Shown: piece by piece, positions 7,104 through 13,009 of the stretch | How the letters are laid out: every line of letters starts with the position of its first letter | How positions within the stretch are numbered: the first letter of the stretch is position 1 | Assembly: GCA_011048475.1 (NCBI GenBank) | Contig: DSDZ01000526.1 | Location: 1 to 13,009, forward strand | DNA: 13,009 nt | From: Bacteroides sp. | Lineage (GTDB): Bacteria > Bacteroidota > Bacteroidia > Bacteroidales > GCA-2748055 | Reading direction: 5' to 3' | Position numbers and translations under genes: made by a program | The notes under the pieces: generated by a model | The model's database searches: none | Told to the model about the DNA's origin: nothing | What the model saw: only the letters and a program-made list of their open reading frames with translations

Positions 7104-7835
7104 ATGGTCGAATTTTACAGAATGAATCACCGGGTAGCAATCAGAATACAGAAATCCATTCTGCACAAAGCAGAGAAGAAACTGCTTGTCAGGATTGCGG
7201 AAAGATTGCCAGAACGGATTAAATCAGATCATTTAACAGCCATCGGACTTGCAGGAGCGATCATCTCTGCAACAGGGTATGTGCTTGCCAACCGGGACAT
7301 CGCATTCCTGTGGGTATCATCATTCGGCCTGCTCATTAACTGGTTCGGGGACAGCCTCGACGGGACCCTGGCACGGGTGAGAAATACACAGCGACCCATC
7401 TACGGTTTTTTTGTGGACCACTGCATTGACGGAATTACCATCACCGTGATGTGCATTGCGGCCGGCCTGTCACCCCTCATATCACTTTATGCCGCCTTGC
7501 TTGTGCTTGCGGGATACCTGCTGCTGTCCATTTTCACCTACATCAATACCTACCTCAGGGGTGAATTCAAACTCACATTCGGCATGTTCGGTCCCACCGA
7601 GTTCAGGATCATCGTCATTCTGATCAATACCCTGTTTATTTATTTTCCTGTGAAAAACCAGGCTTTTGACTTACTGGGCAGGACCTTTAAAACATTTGAC
7701 ATCATCGGTATTGTTATTGCCCTGATATTGTTTATTATATATCTGGCAGGATTCTTCTCCGACAGAAAAAAATACAACAGGATGGACCCGCTTCCTTCTT
7801 TCCGGGGCAGCAACAGCAAAAAGCAAGGGCAATAG
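7104..7835 (+). CDS. CDP-alcohol phosphatidyltransferase family protein
   Basis: An integral membrane enzyme of about 243 residues that joins a CDP-activated lipid or alcohol to an alcohol acceptor, as in phospholipid head-group synthesis. The family signature is Asp83, Asp86-Gly87, Ala90-Arg91, Gly101, Asp105 and Asp109, visible in GDSLDGTLAR and YGFFVDHCID. The spacing between AR and G is nine residues rather than the textbook eight; I recall the same in a subgroup with a RPxYGxFxDH stretch. Around the signature are about six hydrophobic helices (near 45-62, 67-82, 110-125, 127-148, 166-182 and 199-217), typical of the family. The acceptor (glycerol phosphate, inositol, serine or another) cannot be assigned. 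A 56-base gap after rsgA holds an AT-rich stretch with aaattttg at 7082-7089, a one-mismatch match to the Bacteroidota -7 element but without a clear -33 box, so a promoter is only possible. ATG 7122 is a second start option. Confidence 0.88.
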   Translation: MVEFYRMNHRVAIRIQKSILHKAEKKLLVRIAERLPERIKSDHLTAIGLAGAIISATGYVLANRDIAFLWVSSFGLLINWFGDSLDGTLARVRNTQRPIYGFFVDHCIDGITITVMCIAAGLSPLISLYAALLVLAGYLLLSIFTYINTYLRGEFKLTFGMFGPTEFRIIVILINTLFIYFPVKNQAFDLLGRTFKTFDIIGIVIALILFIIYLAGFFSDRKKYNRMDPLPSFRGSNSKKQGQ

Positions 7836-7856
7836 TCACCTCAATCAGACATCGTA

Positions 7857-8750
7857 ATGGGAGTAGTCACCACAGAGGATTTTGAGCGTTTGTCCGCTGT
7901 TTTCAGGGGAGAAAGGGGACGTCGCCGCGCCGAAATCTTCATGCGGATGATTGCCCTGGACAGGATCAACAGGCTGTATGACAATTCAAGTGCCCATTCC
8001 GGATCAGCATTTGCCGCTGGTTTGCTGAACGATTTGGGGGTCAATTATTACATTGGAAATGCTGAAAGGCTGAACTTTTTACCGGAAGGAGCATTCATCA
8101 CCGTGAGCAACCACCCCTACGGCGGTCTGGACGGGATTATTCTAGTGGATCTCTTCGATAGAATCCGGGATGACTATAAATTGATGGTCAACCAGATTCT
8201 TTCGCTTGTCCGGGCAATGAAAGGGAATTTTATCGAGGTGACGCCCTCGGACAAAAGGAAAAAGGGTATCACAGCCACAAGTATCGGAGGCATCCGGGAG
8301 ACGATCGCCCGGTTGAAGGAGGGACATCCCGTTGGATTTTTCCCTGCCGGAGCTGTTTCGGACCTCAGATTAAAATCCCTGACCATCAGGGACCGGCCAT
8401 GGCAGCAGGGAATTCTACGCCTGATCCATTCCGCAAAAGTCCCCATCCTTCCGGTTCGTTTTTTCGACAGGAATTCCCTGTTTTTTTATTCACTGGGACT
8501 GATCAACTGGCGAATCCGTATGCTTAGGCTTCCTTCGGAGGTTTTTAATAAATACAGGAAGGTACATCGGATCGGGATCGGAAAGATCATTTCCGTCCGG
8601 GAGCAGGAAAAATTTCCTGACAGCCGGTCACTGGGCGCTTTCCTGAGAAAAACCATTTATAAAATGCCGCTGCCCGCGTCATTCATTCCGCGAAACAGGA
8701 TCCATTTCAAAGAGAAACAAAAGGGGAATATAATTGTGAAACTGCCATGA
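7857..8750 (+). CDS. PlsC-like lysophospholipid acyltransferase family protein
   Basis: A 297-residue acyltransferase of the glycerolipid acyltransferase superfamily. The catalytic block is VSNHPYGGLDG at residues 83-93, with His86 and Asp92. It has five residues between His and Asp (HX5D) instead of the HX4D of E. coli PlsC; this NHPxGGLDG form is, from memory, typical of the branch often labelled hemolysin-like or LPLAT. The donor/acceptor block GFFPAGAVSD at 160-169 replaces the usual EGTR-type motif, and VPILPVRFFD at 195-204 matches the later VPIxPV motif. It has no long membrane helix, so it is probably a peripheral inner-membrane enzyme. Relatives acylate lysophospholipids or aminolipids such as ornithine and glycine lipids; which applies here is unknown. 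It lies 21 bases after the phosphatidyltransferase, and its stop overlaps the next start (ATGA at 8747). Confidence 0.85.
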   Translation: MGVVTTEDFERLSAVFRGERGRRRAEIFMRMIALDRINRLYDNSSAHSGSAFAAGLLNDLGVNYYIGNAERLNFLPEGAFITVSNHPYGGLDGIILVDLFDRIRDDYKLMVNQILSLVRAMKGNFIEVTPSDKRKKGITATSIGGIRETIARLKEGHPVGFFPAGAVSDLRLKSLTIRDRPWQQGILRLIHSAKVPILPVRFFDRNSLFFYSLGLINWRIRMLRLPSEVFNKYRKVHRIGIGKIISVREQEKFPDSRSLGAFLRKTIYKMPLPASFIPRNRIHFKEKQKGNIIVKLP

Positions 8751-9187
8751 CAAGGATCAATGTCTATAAAGTCCCGACCGTTTTTTCAAAATTCTTTGTC
8801 GTCTTCGGGATCCTCTTCTCCATCATAGGGATTATCCTTCTCATCAAAGCATCTATGGATGGTTTTGACACACAATTTCCGTCGGGTGACTGGAATTCCG
8901 TGATTTTCATCATCCAGGGGATCCTTTTCATCATCATGGGAGCGGGTTATCTGGCCGTGAGAAAGTATTACATTGAATGGGATGACAGAGAAATCAGGTT
9001 CATGCTTCCGGACACAAAGAAACCGGAATCGATCCTGCTTGAAGACATCACCTCGGTGACGATTAAATTGTTTGAAGTCGTGCTGCAGCTCAAAGACGGG
9101 AGCCGTACACTGGACCTGAACAGTCTCCAGTTTGAGGACCTTAAAAAGATCAAATCAAAGTTCGAAGAAATCAAAAATCTGAAATGA
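8747..9187 (+). CDS. Small two-helix membrane protein with a PH-like C-terminal domain
   Basis: A 146-residue protein of unknown function. Helix 1 spans about residues 14-34 and helix 2 about 52-72, joined by a short polar loop containing DGFDTQFPSGDW. The rest, from about 74, alternates short strands (YYIEWDDREIRFML, SVTIKLFEVVLQL) and closes with a charged amphipathic helix (EDLKKIKSKFEEIKNLK). That pattern, two helices then a seven-strand-like part plus a helix, resembles small bacterial membrane proteins with a pleckstrin-homology-like domain, but I cannot confirm the fold. The domain would face the cytoplasm by charge. It starts within the stop of the acyltransferase gene and its own stop overlaps the next start, so all three are probably translated in a coupled way. 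A helper role at the membrane for the lipid enzymes is only a guess. Confidence 0.75.
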   Translation: MTRINVYKVPTVFSKFFVVFGILFSIIGIILLIKASMDGFDTQFPSGDWNSVIFIIQGILFIIMGAGYLAVRKYYIEWDDREIRFMLPDTKKPESILLEDITSVTIKLFEVVLQLKDGSRTLDLNSLQFEDLKKIKSKFEEIKNLK

Positions 9188-9804
9188 TGTTTTATACGAA
9201 ATCCGACATACAGGTTTTCTCTGCGAGGAAAATTATTTCCGGCGCTGTGCTCCTGTGCCTGGTGATCACCGGATGCCGGTGCGATCCGGTTGATTCCGGG
9301 AGAAAGAACACTGCGGCCGGTTCATCAGAAACCGGTAGTTATGCGGACGATCGGGCATTGATCGAGGACCTCCAGGCCCGTTACATGTTTGCCCTGGATT
9401 TTGGCGATCTGGAGGGTTACGTGGCCACTTTCACGGAGGACGGAATCCTGGACATCGGTATGGGTGAGTGGCGCAGCCGGGATACCATTTACCGCGTGCT
9501 CTCCGCCATCAACGATTCAGAAGAGGACACGGGCAGTCCCGGTGACCCGGAGCTCCATCCTGCGACCGGCCGCCATCATATCTCCAATATCGTGATCAGG
9601 ATCGATGGCGATACGGCCTACGGAAGGGCCTACTGGTTTCATATGTCCAACGACAATCCGCAGCGATCCGCAACACTCGACTCTTACGGGCACTATGAGG
9701 ATGTGATGGCAAAGGTGAACGGCAGCTGGCTGTTCGCCAGGCGAAAGATCTTTAACGAACAGGTCCCCGATTGGGCCGCACCTGCAGAGAATCCCTGCTG
9801 GTAG
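9184..9804 (+). CDS. SnoaL/NTF2-like domain lipoprotein
   Basis: A 206-residue protein with an N-terminal lipoprotein signal: basic start, hydrophobic stretch LLCLVITG, then Cys31 in LVITGC, followed by a polar linker rich in Ser, Gly and Asp. From about residue 53 the sequence matches the SnoaL-like (NTF2-like) alpha+beta barrel: an opening helix DDRALIEDLQARYMFALDFG, the FTEDGILDI strand, a GRHHISNIVIRIDGDTAYGRAYW strand pair near 129-151, and a closing GSWLFARRKIF strand. Such domains act as small isomerases, dehydratases, binding modules or immunity-type proteins, so the name does not give a function. His131 and His132 with Asp72 might line the cavity. It would be anchored in the envelope, unlike cytoplasmic catalytic members. 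The start lies in the stop of the preceding gene (ATGA); ATG 9187 directly follows as an alternative. Confidence 0.78.
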   Translation: MMFYTKSDIQVFSARKIISGAVLLCLVITGCRCDPVDSGRKNTAAGSSETGSYADDRALIEDLQARYMFALDFGDLEGYVATFTEDGILDIGMGEWRSRDTIYRVLSAINDSEEDTGSPGDPELHPATGRHHISNIVIRIDGDTAYGRAYWFHMSNDNPQRSATLDSYGHYEDVMAKVNGSWLFARRKIFNEQVPDWAAPAENPCW

Positions 9805-9846
9805 TCGGCCCTACCTGATTATTTGTCTATTCAAAAACCAGATACC

Positions 9847-10542
9847 ATGAAAACAAAATTATTTGTTCTGTTTCTTATCCTGTCTGCTCCGGGGTTTTCC
9901 CAGGGCGGTGAGAAGAACTTCATTGACCAGAATTATATTCAGGTAATGGGGAAAGCCGAGATGGAGGTCGTCCCGGATCTGATCGACCTGAAGATCATTA
10001 TTGATGAAAATGACGTCCGTGGCAAAACAACCATCAGCGAACTGGAGAAACTGATGCTGGAGAAATTGACCAGTATCGGGATAGATTTAAAAAAGGATCT
10101 GGCCGTCAGGGATCTGGCAAGTAATTTTAAATCCCACCTGATTTTGAAAAATGAGATCATCCTGTCCAAGGAGTACATCCTTACGGTCCATGACGGTAAA
10201 ACAGCAGCCACGGTATTCCTGGAACTGGAGAAAATCGGCGTCTCAAACATCAGCGTGGAAAAGCTTGACCACAGCGAGATGGAAACATTTCGGCAGGACG
10301 TGAAGATCAACGCGGTGAAAGCGGCAAAGCAAAAGGCTGAGTTCATGACCCGGGCGATCGGACAGGACGCCGGCAGGGCGCTGTATATCGAGGAGCTGGA
10401 GATCCCTGTGTATTACCCCCGTGCTTCCAACATCATGCTTCGGGGGGCAGCAAAAGATGAATCAACCGCAGAGGTGCCGGACATTGAATTTGACAAAATA
10501 AAACTGGAATATTCGGTACTGGTAAGATTTGAGCTGAAATAG
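9847..10542 (+). CDS. SIMPL-domain (DUF541) secreted protein
   Basis: A 231-residue exported protein of the SIMPL/DUF541 family, whose better-known members are linked to oxidative-stress defence (E. coli YggE) and outer-membrane or periplasmic functions; the biochemical role is not settled. The ATG at 9847 gives a classical signal peptide (MKTKLFVLFLILSAPGFSQG); the longer frame from TTG 9823 would add eight polar residues before it and is not preferred. The family pattern is visible in IQVMGKAEMEVVPDLIDLKI near 31-50. A helix-rich middle follows, then the conserved late helix AVKAAKQKAEFMTRAIGQDAG and an ALYIEELEIPVYYPR strand, and the C-terminal strand KLEYSVLVRFELK. Bases 9805-9846 upstream show no clear promoter or terminator. 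Confidence 0.85.
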   Translation: MKTKLFVLFLILSAPGFSQGGEKNFIDQNYIQVMGKAEMEVVPDLIDLKIIIDENDVRGKTTISELEKLMLEKLTSIGIDLKKDLAVRDLASNFKSHLILKNEIILSKEYILTVHDGKTAATVFLELEKIGVSNISVEKLDHSEMETFRQDVKINAVKAAKQKAEFMTRAIGQDAGRALYIEELEIPVYYPRASNIMLRGAAKDESTAEVPDIEFDKIKLEYSVLVRFELK

Positions 10543-10583
10543 GCCAACTGCGCTTAACAATTTGATATGACAACTTCAATGCC

Positions 10584-11183
10584 ATGAAAAACAAAACAGG
10601 AACTGCCATGATGATCCTGCTGGTGCTGATGATCTCAAATGTGTCATACGCCCAGGATGCAAGAACCGAAAAGCCCCCGATCAAACCAGCCCTGCTGATT
10701 ATTGATATTCAGAATGCCTTTTTGACCATGGTCCCCGAAAGGGAGAAGGAAGTGGCCCTTTATAATATCAATATCTACATTGAACTCTTCCGGAGCCATG
10801 GTTTTCCGGTCATCCGGGTCTATCACCACGGTGAAGAATACGGTGTCGTTCCCGGTACGGAATATTTCGAGTTTCCGGCTTCTGTATCCATTCAGCCAGA
10901 TGATCCCAGGATTATCAAAACGTATCCTGATGCATTTAATAAAACCGACCTTGACAGGGTTTTGAAAGAGACCGGCAGCAATACACTGTTCCTGTCCGGT
11001 CTGAGTGCTGTGGGATGTGTGCTTGCCACATGGATCGGAGCACAGAATCATGATTACGATGCCTTCATTTTAAAGGACGCGATCATGAGCCATAACGAGG
11101 AGTTCACCAACAATGTGGAGGTCATGTTCGATGCTGTGGGCTATGAGATGGTAAAACTGATCCTTGACAATTCGGGGAACTGA
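10584..11183 (+). CDS. Isochorismatase-fold cysteine hydrolase with signal peptide
   Basis: A 199-residue member of the isochorismatase-like superfamily (nicotinamidase, isochorismatase and relatives). The proposed triad is Asp41 in LLIIDIQNAF, Lys112 in RIIKTYPDAF and nucleophile Cys145 in SGLSAVGCVLATW; the last matches the usual Gx2TxxC block with Val-Gly before the Cys. Substrates in the family range from nicotinamide to carbamoyl and vinyl-ether compounds, so the reaction is unassigned. Unlike most family members it begins with a Sec signal peptide, a hydrophobic core MMILLVLMISNVSYA with likely cleavage after Ala23, and so should act in the periplasm. Its stop is three bases before the NifS-SelD gene, which suggests one transcript. 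The 41-base gap upstream holds no convincing promoter. Confidence 0.85.
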   Translation: MKNKTGTAMMILLVLMISNVSYAQDARTEKPPIKPALLIIDIQNAFLTMVPEREKEVALYNINIYIELFRSHGFPVIRVYHHGEEYGVVPGTEYFEFPASVSIQPDDPRIIKTYPDAFNKTDLDRVLKETGSNTLFLSGLSAVGCVLATWIGAQNHDYDAFILKDAIMSHNEEFTNNVEVMFDAVGYEMVKLILDNSGN

Positions 11184-11186
11184 CGC

Positions 11187-13009
11187 ATGCATATCTACCT
11201 TGATTACAATGCGACCACACCGGTTGACAGGGAGGTGGCCCGGGCCATGCAGCCCTATCTGGATGAATATTTCGGGAATCCGTCCAGTGCCCACAGCTAT
11301 GGCGCAGCGGCGAAAAAAGCCATAGAAATTGCCAGAAAACAGGTGGCACAGGCCATCAATTGTATGCCGGGTGAAGTAACCTTTACCAGCGGAGGATCGG
11401 AATCAAACAACCATGCCATTAAAGGATTCGCCTTTGCCAATGCACACCGGGGAAGGCATATCATCACCTCCTCCATTGAACATCCCTCGGTTGCAGAAGT
11501 ATGCAGATACCTGGAGAATAAAGGATTTCGTATCTCGTATCTTCCTGTGGACGAATATGGCCTGGTCCGTCCCGAAGCGCTGGAAGCAGCCATTACCCCT
11601 GATACGATCCTGATCTCCGTGATGCACGCCAACAACGAGATAGGCACCGTCCAGCCCATCCGTGAGATCTCGGACATCGCCCGAAAACACCACATCGCAT
11701 TCCATACCGATGCTGCACAGTCCGTGGGTAAAATTCCAGTGGATGTGAAGCAGCTGGGGGTGGATCTGCTGTCCGTGGCCGGACACAAGCTGTACGGTCC
11801 GAAAGGAACAGGCGCGCTTTATATCAGGGACGGCATCGTACTTGAAAAGCTGATCCACGGTGCCGACCATGAGCAGAACAGACGTGCGGGGACAGAAAAT
11901 GTACTGGAGATCGTCGGACTGGGGAAGGCCTGTGATGTCGCATCCCGTGACCTGGATAAGAACAGGAAGCACATGCAACGGATGAGGGATTTGCTGCATG
12001 ACCATCTGAAGGAAAAACTGACCGGTATCCGGATGAACGGGCATCCCGAAAGATGTCTTCCCAACACGCTGAGCATCAGTTTTCAGGGACTTGAAGCCAA
12101 TATCATCCTGAATGAGCTGGAAATCAAAGGCATCGCTGCCTCTGCAGGGGCGGCGTGCCACACCGGATCGATCGACGTTTCACCGGTGCTTACCGCCATC
12201 AAACTGGATACCGGTTTTGCCATGGGAACCATCCGGTTCTCGGTGGGCAGGTACACCACGGTGGATGAAATCGACCGGGCATCGGAAATGATTGTTGAAA
12301 CAGTTCACCGCCTGCGGCCTTCAGAAAATCAACAGGCAGTCAGTTCCGGCATACCAGCCGGGAGCATCAAACTGACAGGCTACACGCAGGGACTCGGATG
12401 TGCATGTAAACTGCGTCCCCAGGAATTGGAGAGGATCCTGAAGGATTTCCCCGTCCCCTCCGATCCCAGCATACTGGTCGATCTCCGGAATTCGGACGAC
12501 GCGGCGGTCTACCGCATCAATGATACCACTGCCCTTGTGCAGACCGTGGATTTTTTCACCCCCATTGTGGACGATCCGTATGATTTCGGTGCCATCGCCG
12601 CGGCCAATGCACTGAGTGATATTTATGCCATGGGGGCCAGGCCGTTGTTTGCATTGAATATCGTGGGATTCCCCTCGAACAGGCTGCCCATGGAGGTCCT
12701 GAAGGAGATCCTTCGCGGAGCCAATGATGTTGCCGGTGAAGCCGGGATCAGCATCATCGGCGGCCACACCATCGATGATCCGGAACCGAAATTCGGCCTT
12801 GTGGTCTCCGGACTGGCACATCCCCTGAAGATCTGGACCAATTCGGGAGCAGGGGAGCATGACGCGATCATCCTCACCAAACCGATCGGGACGGGGATCC
12901 TGACCACCGCGCTCAAACGCGGTCTGCTTGATGAAAACAGCCGGTCCGCCCTGGTCCGGTCCATGTCCGAACTGAACGGAAAGGCCGCACAAATACTGGC
13001 GGATCATAC
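11187..13009 (+). CDS. selD: Fused cysteine desulfurase (NifS/IscS type) and selenophosphate synthetase (SelD), C-terminus beyond window
   Basis: One open frame of 607 codons without a stop, running off the window. Residues 1-378 form a PLP-dependent aminotransferase-fold cysteine desulfurase: YLDYNATTP at the start, the H-x-D...Q triplet in FHTDAAQS, PLP lysine Lys201 in GHKLYGPKG, RRAGTEN at 232-238, and catalytic Cys324 in SAGAACHTGS. A short linker (about 379-393) leads into a SelD domain: LTGYTQGLGCACK with catalytic Cys405 (not Sec) and Lys408, DDAAV with Asp438, TVDFFTPIVDDPYDFG at 453-468, NALSDIYAMGARP with Asp478, and GGHTIDDPEPKFG at 525-537. SelD is about 350 residues in E. coli, so roughly 130 should follow. 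The desulfurase half would release selenium or sulfur from (seleno)cysteine as a Cys-bound persulfide-like species and pass it to SelD, which makes selenophosphate with ATP. No in-frame ATG lies near the SelD part. Confidence 0.93.
   Translation, partial: MHIYLDYNATTPVDREVARAMQPYLDEYFGNPSSAHSYGAAAKKAIEIARKQVAQAINCMPGEVTFTSGGSESNNHAIKGFAFANAHRGRHIITSSIEHPSVAEVCRYLENKGFRISYLPVDEYGLVRPEALEAAITPDTILISVMHANNEIGTVQPIREISDIARKHHIAFHTDAAQSVGKIPVDVKQLGVDLLSVAGHKLYGPKGTGALYIRDGIVLEKLIHGADHEQNRRAGTENVLEIVGLGKACDVASRDLDKNRKHMQRMRDLLHDHLKEKLTGIRMNGHPERCLPNTLSISFQGLEANIILNELEIKGIAASAGAACHTGSIDVSPVLTAIKLDTGFAMGTIRFSVGRYTTVDEIDRASEMIVETVHRLRPSENQQAVSSGIPAGSIKLTGYTQGLGCACKLRPQELERILKDFPVPSDPSILVDLRNSDDAAVYRINDTTALVQTVDFFTPIVDDPYDFGAIAAANALSDIYAMGARPLFALNIVGFPSNRLPMEVLKEILRGANDVAGEAGISIIGGHTIDDPEPKFGLVVSGLAHPLKIWTNSGAGEHDAIILTKPIGTGILTTALKRGLLDENSRSALVRSMSELNGKAAQILADH

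Noticed and set aside
11403..12161. A 252-codon minus-strand open frame, with others at 11297-11788 and 12321-13007
   Set aside because: They lie opposite the NifS-SelD gene, whose plus-strand translation shows every family motif. The minus-strand translations show no family motif I recognise and are codon-bias shadows.
12399..12407. Selenocysteine (TGA) at the SelD active site, with a SECIS element
   Set aside because: The codons are TGT-GCA-TGT, so both positions are cysteine. I found no in-frame TGA interrupting any accepted gene.

Overview
The window reads as a chromosomal segment of a Bacteroidota bacterium (probably Bacteroidales-like). The assignment rests on a GPH-type sugar transporter beside a lipoprotein GH10 xylanase, short lipoprotein and Sec signals, A-rich or absent Shine-Dalgarno sequences, and the mix of families. 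It is an inference; there is no rRNA gene or marker in the window to fix the taxon. Every gene I accept lies on the + strand, and no stretch over 300 bases lacks a gene. I saw no tRNA, rRNA, CRISPR array, insertion sequence or convincing rho-independent terminator.

Region 1 (1-1937) is the end of a xylan-use locus: the C-terminal part of a glycoside:cation symporter, then a GH10 endo-xylanase lipoprotein. A 25-codon reading frame follows, coupled to the xylanase by an ATGA overlap. It may be the cut-off start of the next glycosidase gene.

Region 2 (1959-9804) is a tightly packed run. It encodes a SAM methyltransferase, a stand-alone E2/CAT-fold acyltransferase, a polytopic membrane M28 metallopeptidase, a cysteine-rich protein broken by a frame change, a second E2/CAT-fold acyltransferase, the ribosome-assembly GTPase RsgA, a CDP-alcohol phosphatidyltransferase, a PlsC-like acyltransferase, a two-helix membrane protein and a SnoaL-like lipoprotein. 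Four neighbouring gene pairs in this run share ATGA stop/start overlaps, so much of it is probably co-transcribed. The acyltransferases, the CDP-alcohol phosphatidyltransferase and the membrane hydrolase together hint at making or modifying an envelope lipid or acylated metabolite. That pathway is a hypothesis.

Region 3 (9847-13009) holds a secreted SIMPL-domain protein, an isochorismatase-fold hydrolase with a signal peptide and, three bases later, a large open frame that runs off the window end. This last gene is a fusion of a NifS/IscS-type cysteine desulfurase with selenophosphate synthetase (SelD). It would place selenium or sulfur mobilisation and selenophosphate synthesis on one polypeptide, and it is the most striking gene here. 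Long minus-strand open frames opposite it are shadows.
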